Positions 1-29,621 of a stretch of DNA of 64,000 nt are shown in pieces. How positions within the stretch are numbered: position 1 is the stretch's first letter; every line of letters begins with the position of its first letter. The stretch is from positions 1-64,000 of the forward strand of contig JBAMJV010008239.1 of assembly GCA_037951105.1 (NCBI GenBank), in the 5' to 3' direction. The stretch comes from Echinarachnius parma (taxonomy: Eukaryota > Echinodermata > Echinoidea > Clypeasteroida > Echinarachniidae). Below the pieces are notes generated by a model. It made no database searches, had not been told where the DNA came from, and saw only the letters and a list, made by a program, of their open reading frames with translations. Both the position numbers and the translations under genes were made by a program.

Positions 1-649
1 ATTAAGAAAATGTATGCCAACATTCTTTTGCAATCTATAAATCACTAATTATTGCTTGGAATACGCTAATTTATGCAGATCCATTTTTTTTTTAAATAAG
101 CCAAAATGTTCATTACGGATTTCTTTGTGAATTTGTTACGCATTTCTTAGCTTTTTGTACTTATTCTTTTTTTTCTCAATGGAATAAATTATTAACCATT
201 GTACAACCATTTTAGCCAAAATAAAATTATTGCAAAGATTAGAATTGAAAATAATGTAAGTTTTATGAATCTTAGGAAAAACCTAATTTCCATAGGATTT
301 GCACACAATCGTATCACGTAATTTGAGCGATTTCTGTGCTGACATTGACTTACAGACATGACAGAATGTCGTGTGACTTCGTAGCGCTAACCACCACATA
401 TTTGGTCTCAAAAGTTGCGTAAGACTTCAATGGAAATCCTCATCATGAAGCGGCGCGGCAATATAATTGCGGGCATTGGGGATTCCGCCACGGCCCCGTT
501 AAGGTTTAAGGAGTAGGTACGCCACGTATCCTATTGTCCCGGGAAGGGATGGTCATAACTAGAATAAAGCGAGGATATTACCGTAATTCTTATATTATTG
601 TGATTATCATATATACTTAAATGTGAAAGATTTACATATTATATTACAG
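1..649. other. AT-rich stretch, no gene seen; probably intron before esterase exon A
   Basis: No exon with recognisable esterase sequence is visible. The stretch ends in a good splice acceptor (tattacag at 642-649). The esterase N-terminus (signal peptide and roughly the first 40-60 residues) should lie on one or more exons upstream of the window or be too divergent to see here. Confidence 0.5.
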
Positions 650-18416
<17,767 letters not shown>

Positions 18417-18960
18417 GTTAGAACCGTCCCCCAAATCGACCGAATCATCCTCAAACGACCAGTGATGATCATGACTTTGATGGTGGGGGTACGTGGGAGT
18501 GGTAGTGATGGTGGTAGTGGTGGTGGTGGTGGTGGTGGTGGTTGTGAGTAGTGATGATATGTTAGTGTACTTTATTATGTCGATGATATAATCATACAAC
18601 GGAACGCTTGGAGCATCAACAATATTATTACCCAGTGGTAGACGTGGTTCAAGAACTACAAAAGACGGGACTTAGTCATTAGTGCGACTGAATTAGAACC
18701 CCAAATAAATCGACCGAAACATTCACGACGGCCATGATGACTGACAATGATTGATGAGGTGGTGGTGGTGGTGGTGGTGGTTGTGGTGGTGGTGAGAGCG
18801 GTAGTGATCATGGTAGTTTAAAAATGATGATAACTCAACACCCGGACTTGCCGTTGTGAACGTGGAATTAGTATGAGACGTAGTAGTTATTTTGTCATTC
18901 TTCGCCCTGTTCGTGGCCCACGGTAAACGGGGTATTTACGGCGTCTAATAAATTACTACA
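18417..18960 (+). other. probable 3' UTR with GGT repeats and decayed copy of exon J
   Basis: Two (ggt)n-rich blocks lie near 18510-18545 and 18760-18800. Around 18630-18730 the text (cagtggtagacgtggttcaa, gacgggactta, aatcgaccgaaac) parallels the end of exon J and the start of the 3' UTR about 290 bp upstream, so this is a degraded duplicate. AATAAA occurs at 18704-18709. Confidence 0.6.
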
Positions 18961-19140
18961 TGTATTTCTAAATTAACCTTACGTGGCTCTTACTGCAATG
19001 CTTTACGGGAATGCGTGACTAGAACGTTACACACTTTTCAGCGTTGTCTTCCGAGTTACGTAGACCAAGTTACTGCCACCTATTGTCACTTCGATGCCTT
19101 TGTTGTTTTGTTTTTTAATTATTTAATGGCAATCAGTCTA

Positions 19141-19305
19141 GGGCCCCGTTGCAGAAAAAGATACAATCGATTGTAAGTTACAATTGATTGTAAGTCAGAA
19201 AATTTGCGCGTTTCAACCAATCATATTTGCGCATGTAGAACACGTGATCCGATTTACGATTAATTGCAACTTACAATCGATTGTATCTCTTTCTGCAACG
19301 GGGCC
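19141..19305. mobile_element. foldback element, GGGCCCCGTTGCA termini, copy 2
   Basis: Arms gggccccgttgcagaaaaag and ctttctgcaacggggcc are near-perfect inverses. The inner caatcgattgtaa / ttacaatcgattg pair is also inverted. Confidence 0.78.
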
Positions 19306-19418
19306 TAGAAAGACTATATTGTTGCCAATTGCTTTACTACTTTTTACAAAATTGTGTTTGTTTTTTTTTTTTAAGTGCACATAATGTGTTAGTTAATACA
19401 CAAAATATTTACAAATTA

Positions 19419-19695
19419 CGTCGGTGACATTACGTACCGGCGAATCTTCAAATTTCGGTCGATTTTTCGATTTTGAGTTTTTGGCATATTTTTTATGTCT
19501 ATACCCAACTCTATCACATATCTGAATTTCAGTCTTCAAAATTCACGATATCATTGATTTCCAGAAATTGATATTCGAAAATAGAGACAAAATTGTGATA
19601 GAGTTGGGTATAGACATCAAAAATATGCCAAAAACTCAAAATCGAAAAATCGACCGAAATTTGAAGATTCGCCGGTACGTGATGTCACCGACGAA
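19419..19695. mobile_element. 277-bp foldback with ~95-bp arms
   Basis: Left arm gtcggtgacattacgtaccg through acccaactctatcaca is repeated inverted as tgtgatagagttgggtat through gtacgtgatgtcaccgac. The loop is ~80 nt. No coding sequence. Confidence 0.75.
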
Positions 19696-19865
19696 GTTAT
19701 TTGCATGGCATATAGCACCGTTTCATCGCATTACACGAACATGGTTTTACGTGGCTCTTACGTACGGCGAGGCTTTACGGGAAAGTGAGATTGGAACATA
19801 ACACAGTTAAAATCTGTCTTCCCGTAAGTGTTTCGTAGACCCAGTTATACTGCCACGTATTGTTA

Positions 19866-20096
19866 CTTAAGCCCGGCGCAGACAGGGCCGACTCGACCCG
19901 ATCCGACTGGTTTTCAGCCTGATTAACTCAGTATGCGTTGCCTCAGGACTCCGGTTTTGCCAGTCAAGAGCCAGTCGGAGGTCATTCGAGGCCGATTTGA
20001 CATGTTGAATCGGCTCCGACTGAGCAAAACTGACTCTAGCCTGACAAAAAAACAGTCGGATCGGGTCGAGTCGGCTCTGTCTGCGCCGGGCTTTAG
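19866..20096. mobile_element. foldback, GCGCAGACAGRGCCGACT termini, copy 1
   Basis: Left gcccggcgcagacagggccg, right cggctctgtctgcgccgggc, with inner inverted gatccgactg motifs. Another copy is at 51246-51424, and a related design is at 25148-25302. Confidence 0.72.
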
Positions 20097-20199
20097 ATGC
20101 CACAATCGAGTCGGTATATAGCCACGTTTCACTGCTTTTCACGAAAATGACACTATACGTTGCTCTTACGTACGACTAGGCTTTACGGGACATACGAAG

Positions 20200-20383
20200 G
20201 CGTGACATTTTAGCGTCAGCCATAGTAACTGCTTTTATCAAGTGATGGTGGTAATATAAGGATGTGTTATATTTGTTTGAAATTTCAGGAACTACACATG
20301 TTTTTACATTTTACATTTACAAATATTTGCTCATCTCTGCATCGACTGTTTTTGTGAAGTGACAGTGGCGGTATGGTTTACAT
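20200..20383. other. no gene recognised
   Basis: AT-rich intergenic sequence. Nothing seen. Confidence 0.4.
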
Positions 20384-20690
20384 TTTTTTAAGGGATCTAG
20401 TAACTTTGTTGACATGTGCAAATAGTCATGAATGGTTGATACCATATACATTGTTGTTATCTGATATGTCCACTGGGTATTGTGGACGTTATATATGGCC
20501 GAGTAATGAGCAAAAGTGCAAAGTAGTATTCACTAACTCATTGCACTGACTTTGTACACGGTTACGACTATCCAGTGGATACATCTGAACACTTCAGTCG
20601 TAAATATCTGTTTAACGAAATGAAAATTCGAAAAACCGAAACCTGTCCCATACTTCTAGTATTAATACGAATACAACTATAGATCCATTT
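20384..20690 (+). mobile_element. MITE family B, right end lost
   Basis: Starts aagggatctagtaactttgt, then gttgacatgtgcaaa, and keeps the interior acaagt/cactaactcattgcactgac block. The right TTAA end is gone. Confidence 0.6.
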
Positions 20691-21476
20691 AAATGTGTAG
20701 AGAGTTATAAATTAGTTGTACAAATGTACCGTTTGGGTTCAAATATGATGGTAATGGTATGGTGATGTGTGACAGTGTTTTTGTTGTTGTTGTTATTGAA
20801 ATTAAAAACGAATTATAAACACTTATATACAACTATTTGCATAATCTTCATCTTTATAAAAAAATGTCTTTAAAATTATGGTGGTAGTATGGTGATTTGT
20901 TTGTTTGTTTGTTTGTATGTTGTTGATGTTTTTTATAATACAGGCCCTTATGTACTAGCTATCCTTTGTAGGTGGGATATCTCCCCAAAAATATTGGTAC
21001 CAGTATTTGAAAAATTCGTAATTACAACAAATAATATAAACCTTCGAATAGTTAAAATGCGTGATGCGTTAAATATTTTAATGTTTTATAATGTTGTGAG
21101 ATGGTTACATATTTAATATAGAAATATACGAATAAAAGTACCAATATTCGCATAACAATTGACGTAGAAAAATATATGAATTACTAAGAATATAGTATAA
21201 GTTAAATAACCTTCTTTTTCTTAAAACGTTTTTGTTTAGTTTATTATGTAGTTCTTATATTCGATAAAAGAATGGACTTTCAGTAAGACATGTCAACAGT
21301 ATCATTATACAGGTGTATACATTGTCATGGTGAGTAATAAACTATAATCATGAGACATATTTTAAAATCGTGTTTTGCCTTGTAATTATTTTTGTATGTC
21401 GATTTTCGCTAGAGTTCTAAGTACATGTTGTGGATTTTGACAATGTCACTAGAACCCTTTAAACGAAATATCACAA
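20691..21476. other. AT-rich intergenic sequence, no gene
   Basis: No conserved coding or RNA motif seen. Confidence 0.4.
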
Positions 21477-22011
21477 TTAAAGGGATATTTGAGTTTTGGT
21501 ATAGAGGGCGCTACTCAAAACAAATTGTTGTGAGATAATGAAATACTGAGTGTCAAATTTGAAAGAGCATACAATTTTAATGGCAGAATAAACTTTATTT
21601 GATCAAAATCGGTTCAGAAACGGCTGAAATATCAATAAATATATCCGATCGGAATAAATCTGGGGCCCAGATTTATTCGATGATTTTTTTTAAAAACATT
21701 TTTAATGCCTACACTTTTTCAAAAAATTTCAAAAGAGGTTTTTGAGGTTGATGATCTGTCTATCTAATCATTATTTTAACAAAACATCACATGCATAATT
21801 TTGTATGAAAAATGGTTGGAACCAATGTGGTTTTTAGAGAGCGCCCTCTTGTGTTTGAATGGCTCTTTTTGAATGATAACAGGCTTTTTTTAATTAGTCG
21901 TGTGTAATATTCTATACCTTTTGAGCATGGTGGAGTTAACTATTGGTAATGTTATTGTGCAGGTTTTGGTTACTAAAGCTCAGCCTTACCAAAACTGTAC
22001 TACCCCTTTAA
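21477..22011. mobile_element. MITE family A, copy 2
   Basis: Starts TTAAAGGGATATTTGAGTTT and ends actaccccTTTAA. Interior gagggcgctac, cggctgaaatatcaat and gagcgccctcttgtgtt. Its right TTAA is also the left TTAA of the family-B element at 22008. Confidence 0.75.
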
Positions 22012-22385
22012 AGGGACTTAGTAACATTGTCCAAATCATAATTTTAATTCTAGCGGTTCCCTCATACCTTGTTGTATTCGTATTAACAATAAAATCATGG
22101 GACCAGTTTCGGTTTTTCAAATTTCCCTTTCGTTACAAAGATATGTACGATTGAAGTATTCAGATAAGAAAAACTCAGGTGGAGTTTTGAAACCGTGTAC
22201 AAAGTGAGTGCAGTGAGTTAGTGAATATCACTTTGCATTTTCGCTCATTACTTGGCCATGCAATGTCCATTTGACTTGAGATTTTCACACAATACCCTGT
22301 GGCCATATGAGATAACAACAATATACATTGCATCAACCCTTCATCACCTTGTGCACATGTCAACAAAGTTACTAGATCCCTTTAA
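22008..22385 (-). mobile_element. MITE family B, complete copy
   Basis: TTAA at both ends (22008-22011, 22382-22385). Termini agggacttagtaacattgtc and gttgacatgtgcac..agggatctagtaac (inverted). Non-coding. Confidence 0.75.
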
Positions 22386-22848
22386 TGACATATTAAACTT
22401 TATTTGATCAAAATCGATTCAGAGACGGCTGAAATATCCATAATATAACCATTTGTAATTATTGTGGGGCCCCACAATATAATAATTAAATAATTTTGAA
22501 CCAGCCGGTGAAAAAAAAAATGCTTATACTACAAAAAAGATGTTTTCAAATATTTTTTGATAATCTCTCTATTTAATCATTTTTTTAACAAAGAATCACA
22601 TGCACAATATTTTGGTAAACGTTTTTGAAACCAATTAGTTTTTAAAGAGTACCCTCTTGAGTTTTAACGGCTCTTTTTGAAGGCTTTTTACTTAGTCGTT
22701 TGTAATTTTGTTTATACCTTCCGAGCATGGTGGAGTTATAACTATTAGTTTGTTATGTAATGGTGCAGGTATTGGTTACTAAAATTCAGTTTGACCAAAA
22801 ATGTACTCTGAAAACATTTACCAAAACTGAACTCAACTATCCCTTTAA
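22386..22848. mobile_element. MITE family A, right part
   Basis: Begins inside the element (ttaaactttatttgatcaaa) and continues to accaaaactgaactcaactatcccTTTAA. The left part is missing where family B is joined. Confidence 0.65.
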
Positions 22849-22934
22849 ATGTCGAGGCTATTTATGGCCTTCGAATGAAATAAATTAAACGCTAAAATTG
22901 CAAATTATTTGTGTGAGATTTTCCAGAAATTTCA

Positions 22935-23347
22935 GTCCCGTGGCCAGGATTTTTCAAGGGGGGGGGGAGGGGGGGGTCGAGATCGAGTCGCCAAAAATGT
23001 TCGAGGCCGAGACCGAGACCAATGCTTGAGAGTCATGTAAGAGGGGGGGGGGGGGGGGGGGGGTGTCCGTCGCCAAAAAATTCGAGGCCGAGACCACTGG
23101 CAAGTTGTGTAATCGGGGCGGAGACCATTGGACCAATGGTCTCCGCCCCGATTACACAACTTGCCAGTGGTCTCGGCCTCGAGACCGATAAAAAGTGGAC
23201 TCGAAACCGATAAAAAGTAGACTCGAGACCGGTCAAAATTGGACCCGAGACCGGTAAAAAGTGGACCCGAGACCGACAAAAAGTGAACCTTTCTCATTTT
23301 AGGGGGTGCGTACGCACCCAACGCACGTACCCTCTGGCTACGGGCGT
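22935..23347. mobile_element. CCCGTGGCCAGG-ended element with GAGACCG repeats
   Basis: Left end gtcccgtggccaggattttt, right end ctctggctacgggc (inverted). Inside are G runs (22959-22976, 23043-23063), a perfect palindrome (23082-23182) and tandem ~25-bp units of cgagaccg.taaaaagtgga. Confidence 0.65.
23082..23182. repeat. perfect palindrome, two 50-bp arms and a 1-nt centre
   Basis: The left arm (from tcgaggccgagaccactggc to gagaccattgg) is exactly the reverse complement of 23133-23182, and only A at 23132 separates them. Confidence 0.92.
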
Positions 23348-23726
23348 GAATTTGACTTATCATTTGCCAAATGATACGTTATCTCCCTGATAATAGGACA
23401 ATATTGATGATTTTAAACCAAATCGTAAAAATGTATTTTGTTGACGGTTTATTATTTAAAGTTTAAATTCGAGTTTGTAAAAAAACCCAATCTAACTAAG
23501 CACACTTTTTAATCATTCAATCCTTATGTGTTCCTTTTAAATGATTGCATACTAGCACTTTATTCACTAGCGTTTGTTTTACAATATACATTACATTCTC
23601 GTTAAACTATCCGAGTCTCAGATATTTATTTTCTATTATATTAAGGAAAATACTTTTTATTGGCTTTCCTATCCATTCGTGAGCAGACGAATTATTATGT
23701 TTTGTGTATAGTAAGAGTATTATTAC

Positions 23727-23960
23727 AGGGGTAGTTCAGTTTTGGTATAGAAGGCTGCACGAAATAAAATTGTTGTGAGATATTGAAAAACTGAGTGTAA
23801 AATTTGAAAGAGCATACAATTTTAATGACACAATAAACTTTATTTGATCAAAATTGGTTCAGAAACGGCTGAAATATCAATAAATATATTCGATGTTCGA
23901 TGTTATTGTGCAGGTTTTGGTATAAAGCTCAGCCTTACCAAAACTGTACTACCCCTTCAA
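23727..23960. mobile_element. MITE family A, internally deleted copy
   Basis: Both ends are present (caggggtagttcagttttgg ... ccaaaactgtactacccctt) but only ~235 bp long. Confidence 0.65.
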
Positions 23961-24099
23961 GCACAATATAAGGCAATAGTTTATGTACATGTACACTCTT
24001 CTGGGATAGCACCTTTCAGTTTAGTTGTACTTGATAGTATGTATACATGTATATATAATACGCAGGTACTATACTGAACCTTTTTTCTTTTATTTCAAT

Positions 24100-24180
24100 T
24101 TCTTACAGCGCATGTATGGAGACATATTATGTGATGTGCGCGTTATAAATACATTATTAGTATTATTATTATTATAATTG
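24100..24180 (+). repeat. SINE-type 3' end with (ATT)n tail
   Basis: gcgcgttataaatacattattagtattattattattat resembles the agcgctatataa..(att)n end of the SINEs at 31285 and 55325. Confidence 0.45.
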
Positions 24181-25147
24181 AACAAACAAAATGTTTTGGA
24201 TTATGTGTGAAATGTGTGTAACTTCATTTGTGTATGGCTTACAAGATAGCATCAGGTTGTGGTAATAAATCAAATTCTCAAAATTGCATTTAAAGTTTTT
24301 CCCTTATATCATCTGAATATATCAATTTCATCCATCTGATCATATTGTAGAAATTAATCAAATTTCAAAAATGGCATTTAAAAATGTAATCTTGTCATTT
24401 GAATTAATTATTGTATTCTATTTACTGATTCTGCTTTTGTTTTGTTTTTCTTTCTAGTTGATATTGTTTTCACACTGTTGTCATTTGTTCGTTGTAGGTG
24501 TATTGTAACTAATGATTTATTCTTTTAAACTTTGCATTGTATGTTTCCCGTATATTGTTTCATGTTGTCTGATACTTTTAAGTAAATTTGACTTTTGCTC
24601 TTTTTTTTTAGACCTATTTATGTTTGTTCTTATATCATGTATTGTATATTATTTAATAAGTTATTCCCATTGTATACTGTTTGTTTAAATTGCAGGGCAA
24701 ATTTATTGTAAAGCAGGTTCACTAATGTATATAGGTGGACCTGAATGGAGTATATCTTGAATAAAATAAATAACTAATTTAGTTATTTATTGTATTCAAG
24801 ATACAAATTAAAGTGATATCAATTTAATCCAACATGTCCTATGAGCAGTATATAATGGAACTTGTATTTGAAAATGATGATGTGGTACGTACGCTCGGAA
24901 GGGCACGATAAGTCACGAATAACCCATAAAGACAGCTGTGCTATTATTACCCGAACGTAAATAATGCTGGTGTAACTTAATCGTTTGCAAACACATCATA
25001 TTCGTTTACGAGTTCAACCTAGAACTTCATAATATCGCACGTACGGTAACTATTTACATTCAGTATTAAAGGGGTAAGGGGCTTCTTCTTAGGATAAGCA
25101 TACATCGTTCAGAGCTCTGCTCTTCGCTCATGTCATTCCAAACCTTT
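24181..25147. other. AT-rich intergenic sequence, no gene
   Basis: Two similar phrases (aatcaaattctcaaaattgcatttaaa near 24268, aatcaaatttcaaaaatggcatttaaa near 24356) form a small tandem duplication. Nothing else seen. Confidence 0.4.
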
Positions 25148-25302
25148 AAGCCCACCGCACACTACACGATCCGACCCGATCCGACGAACGATTCAGTATC
25201 TGAACAATACTACATGCATGTAATACGCGCGCATGGCATTAGTTCAGATACTCAGTTGTTCGTCGGATCGGACTCGGATCGTGTAGTGTGCGGTGGGCTT
25301 TA
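25148..25302. mobile_element. 155-bp foldback, AAGCCCACCGCACACTACACGATCC arms
   Basis: Left aagcccaccgcacactacac, right gtgtagtgtgcggtgggctt, with inner gatccgacgaacg / cgtcggatcgg inverted. No coding content. Confidence 0.78.
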
Positions 25303-25344
25303 GACTGCATCTCTCGGATGGTGACGATGAATTGCGGACGCGGC

Positions 25345-25830
25345 CCCAAACGTAAATTAATCATAAATGATGAAGTGCATCTGGAGAAGAAAACAAAATC
25401 AAATGAACAACCAACCAACCAACCTGACCTAAACCATGCACTAAACGTGGTTTCGTTTTTGGACCTAGGTGGGTTTTTTTTTCTGGAATTCCCCATTTTG
25501 TAGACCGGACATAATCAAGTCAAATACCATGTGAGTTTCCGAGAACATTCCTTTTAATATAAATTAACCGATTCTCTACCGTGTCTACGAGAACCGTGCG
25601 TTGAATTAACATCTAGGAAGGATTTGGATTTGGTTAGAATTGTATGCTGCCTAATAGTGGCCAAGCTGAATAGCCTTTAAATGATATCAGCATACGTGGC
25701 ACGCGACATATTGTTTTCCTGTGACATTTTCTCTGACGCAGTGGCGTAGGTACGTGGGGGCATTGGTGGGCACGTGCCCCCCTCCCCCTCCCCCCTCCCC
25801 CCCCCCCCCCCCCCACCCCCCCCCTCGGTG
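25345..25830. repeat. long direct repeat, copy 1
   Basis: Segments aattaatcataaatgatgaa through the acatctaggaaggatttgga and gtgacattttctctgacgca blocks recur in order at 26487-26952. It ends in CAGTGGCGTAGG and a poly-C run (25797-25815). Confidence 0.75.
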
Positions 25831-25999
25831 AATGGATATGATAGTGGTGTATTATCTAAGACGAGACTTTGCCCTTTCCAAATATGTCAACATTACCGAG
25901 ACGCAAGCATATTTCAAAATGAAGTTATTTTACAATCTGAATTATGATTTAAAGCTGTGTGGTTTGTTTTGTATTTACCTTAAAATGTACTGTTTTATC

Positions 26000-26245
26000 T
26001 ACACTAACGAACCTCATTTTATTTTCGGATAAACGAACGTTCGGAATATCGAACCCGATTTCATTTTCGGATAAACGAACCTTCGGAATATCGAACCCTA
26101 TTTGATTTTCGGATAAACGAACCTTCGAATTAATGCAACAAATGTTCGGATTAACGAATCCTATTCATTTTCGGATTAACAAACCCCCAGGTATACGAAA
26201 TGTGTGTGTTCGGAATAACGAACCTTTGGAATAAGGAACCGCACC
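26000..26245 (+). repeat. TTCGGATAAACGAACC minisatellite
   Basis: About six imperfect ~33-bp units combining tttcggataaacgaacc and ttcggaatatcgaaccc. The last units decay. It lies between the two long direct repeats. Confidence 0.85.
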
Positions 26246-26486
26246 CAAATAAGACTACCATAAAAACAAAACAAAATGTGATGCTTTGCAAATCAGGCTG
26301 GTTAATATTAGTATACATTCCAAGAGGCATAGAGGGCGTTATGCGAAATAGTCAATGTGACAACGAGCGAACGAAGAAGGCAACTGACATACGCATGTCA
26401 ATTCACCAGATTTTATTGGCATGATAATACATGTATTGTGCATATATTTATAAACATGTCATAAACTATTAAAGTGCGGTCGTCGC

Positions 26487-26952
26487 AAATGTAAATTAAT
26501 CATAAATGATTCATCGCATCTGGAGAAAAAAAAATCAAATAAACAACCAAACAACTAACCTGGCCAAACCGCTAAACGTGGTTTCGTTTTTGGACCTAAT
26601 CTGTTTATTATTATTTATTTTTTGTTTTTTTTGTTTAGGGGGGGGGGGGGGGGGAATTCCCCATTTGTAGACCGGACATAATACAATTAAATACCATGTG
26701 AGTTTCCGATCGAGAAAATTCCTTTTAATATAAATTAACCGATTCTCTACCAGGTCTACGAGAACCGTGCGTTGAATTAACATCTAGGAAGGATTTGGAT
26801 TTGATTAGATTTGTACGCTGCCTAGTGGCCTAGTTGAATAGCCTTTAAATGATATCAGCATACGTAATGAGTTAAGGTGGCACGCGACGGATTTGTTCCT
26901 GTGACATTTTCTCTGACGCAGTGGCGTAATACGTGGGGGGGGGGGGGGGGGT
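26487..26952. repeat. long direct repeat, copy 2
   Basis: Same order of segments as 25345-25830, about 1.15 kb further on, with G runs at ~26639-26654 and ~26936-26951 that differ in place and strand from copy 1. Confidence 0.75.
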
Positions 26953-27930
26953 GCATTTATGGGCACAGATGGCGTGGCCCAGAGGTAAACACAAAGATAT
27001 TTCAATTGCTATAGTGTTAACTTAGTGGGTACATTAAGGCTTACCCAGTTGACCCTAGTTGGGGACTAGGTAAACTGTTTGTTGCTCAATAAACTGCACA
27101 TCCAAAGCCAAATAACAATATTGGGAAAGTTACCGAAGCATCTATACTGGCCAAACTAATTGTTCAATATTGTTGAAATACACAACGTAGAATAAAAACA
27201 AAAGGGATTGTGTGCTAAAATGTGAACCTTATAGTATCGTTAAATGCAGAAATATTGAGTGAAACTTCAATTCACGCCTCCAGCATGCCGCTGAAATTGG
27301 GCCTAAATTCACCGCTCGTTAGCCCCTCTCCGCTGGGCTGGGTATTGGTTGACAAGCCCGCATGCCGTGTACACGTGTGCTTGCATAGCTTTTGCTTGCA
27401 ACGTACATGCGGTTGAATTGAATCATGGTAAAAGACTTGTTTTATTTCGAACATTTTACTGCTCATATATTTAATTTCAAGCAGATTTTGTTCACATCTG
27501 TTCATTAACAAATAAGTTACGATTATATTCTTTCACGATGAAAGCCGATTTTTAATTGTGTGTGTGTGTGGGACGTTACCCAATACTGTTATATGGCTTT
27601 AACATTTGAAATTATTGACATGCGCATAGAAGTTAATTATAATGTGAATATTTCGCTTGTTCCAACTTTAGAGTAATGATATATATAATAAGAAAAGGGA
27701 CCGTTATTCAGATTTTATATTTAATGTTGGTATCTAAATATTAACATACAAAAAATAACAGGTGTACCGTACTATACAAATTGACAAAGAATAATATGAA
27801 ACAACTACGAAAATGGCAAGATAAACAATATCAGAAAGACAGCAATAAATGCAATACAAACCAAACACTTTTCTTTAACTTATGTTTGTGTTGAAAAAGA
27901 AACCCAAATTATTTTGATTGGTGTCAAATC
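26953..27930. other. intergenic, no gene recognised
   Basis: Only short, unconvincing open frames. A (GT)n run lies at 27560-27570. Confidence 0.4.
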
Positions 27931-27933
27931 ATA

Positions 27934-28291
27934 TTAAAGGGATCTAGTAACTTTGTTGACATGTGCAAAAAGTGATGAAGGGTTGATGCAACAGGGTATT
28001 GTGTGACAATTTCAAGTCAAATGGACATTGCATGGCCAAGTAATGAGCGAAAATACAAAGTGATATTCACTAACTCACTGCACTCACTTTGTACACGGTT
28101 TCAAAACTCCGGGGGAGTTTTTCTTATCGGAATATTTCGATCGTACATATCTTTGTAACGAAAGGGAAATTTGAAAAACCGAAACCGGTCCCATGATTGT
28201 ATTGTAAATACGAATACAGCAAGGTATGAGGGAATCGCCAGAATTAAAATTTTATTTTGAGGATTTGGACAATGTTACTAAGTCCCTTTAA
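27934..28291 (+). mobile_element. MITE family B, complete copy
   Basis: TTAA at both ends. Starts agggatctagtaactttgtt and ends acaatgttactaagtccctTTAA. Interior gcatggccaagtaatgagcg and tttgtaacgaaagggaaat are shared with the other copies. Confidence 0.78.
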
Positions 28292-28559
28292 GGGAATAAA
28301 GGAATCAAAATCACACATGTATAATAGTTATTATTATCATGTATATAGTTCAAATAACACATCCGCATTATTATATCGGCACTGTAGGCGTGAAATGTAA
28401 GTTTAAAGGCCAACAATTTTATACATTACAAACATATAAATTAAGTGAAATTAAAAACCTAATATTTAATCTTTCTTATAATGACTTCAGTAGACGTGGA
28501 ACTACAAAAAAATAGTGTTACTCTGTGAGACGTTTCGAATCTGCGGGACATGTATGAGG

Positions 28560-29045
28560 AATTTAGTTCCAAAAGGCGCTGTTAACGATAACAGTACAGT
28601 AATAAGCTGCGTAGCTATCTGGAACTCCACAAATTTTACAGATTATACAATCAAAATCAAAACATGGAACGATTAATGCTCATAATTATTCATTATACAG
28701 TGCATGTGTACAAAGTTGGACAAAGAAACCTGCTTTGTGTCCAAAGTTGAACAAGTGGATTTAGCGCTTTGGGGAATCAAGCTCTTCATATGAAGAGCTT
28801 AGTTCCAAAACGTGCTAAATCGACGTTTCATTAAAAATGAGTTAACGATATCAGTGCATTAATAACCTACGTAATATCTAGAAATCAACATTTTAGGACA
28901 AATTACACGATCCCAATTACAATATGGATCGTTCCATTTTCACATTCCCATTGGCATTGTGTACAAAGTTGGACAAAGAAACCCGCTTTTCTCCAAGTTG
29001 AAAAAGTGCATTTAGCGCCTTTTGGAATTAAGCTCTTCATATATT
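28560..29045. repeat. two tandem copies of a ~245-bp unit
   Basis: gtacaaagttggacaaagaaacc and atttagcgc followed by aagctcttcatat occur at ~28708-28795 and ~28972-29040. The flanking ttaacgata.cagt blocks match too. Confidence 0.7.
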
Positions 29046-29119
29046 GAATATGAATCTGAAGGTCGATGTGGCCGTAAATATAATATTGAAATAATACTCT
29101 TGCATAATGATCTCGCGAA

Positions 29120-29490
29120 ATTCATGTAATTCAGTACATCTAGCTTTTACTATAGGTTACTTATGAGGGTACAAAATATTAGTTGGAGGGAACACAAAAC
29201 TAAACTAGAGATCTATGGAAACATACCACCCATCTCTACCACTGTTGCTCATCGCAGAACGAGATTCGCTGGTCACTGTTTTAGGGCCAAAGACCAAGTG
29301 ATCTCTGATGTGATCTGTATGAGACTCCCATGTCTTAATAGAGGAAGGAGACCTTTGAACTATATGGACTGCATTGCAAGATACATCCAGTGTGAAACTG
29401 GGGACTTGCAGACATTGATGATGGATAAAGATTCATGGCGTTGCATTGTGAACTCAATCTCGGATGCGTCCGCTTAGTAGTAGTAGCTTT
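29120..29490 (+). mobile_element. LINE 3' terminus with (TAG)n tail
   Basis: 29163-29474 encodes a LINE C-terminus: RRTRFAGHCFRAKDQVISDV, then GRRPLNYMDCIARY, DTG-like ETGDLQTLMMDKDSWR, ending at TAG in a short tag repeat (29475-29486). The RxRFAGHCxR and DRxxWR motifs are common at the end of non-LTR reverse-transcriptase proteins. The rest is absent. Confidence 0.75.
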
Positions 29491-29621
29491 TTGTACTGTT
29501 TTAAATGTGGGATTTTTTTAACAAGAGGAATGTGAAATGACGAATTATGGTCTTCCAAAAACAAACACATTAATTCAAATATTTTTTTTTTAGTATAATC
29601 GTATAGCCCAAATGTTGTGCT

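Noticed and set aside
22932-23363. Open frames with poly-Pro and SRPRxF repeats
   Set aside because: They come from G runs and GAGACCG units inside a repeat element.
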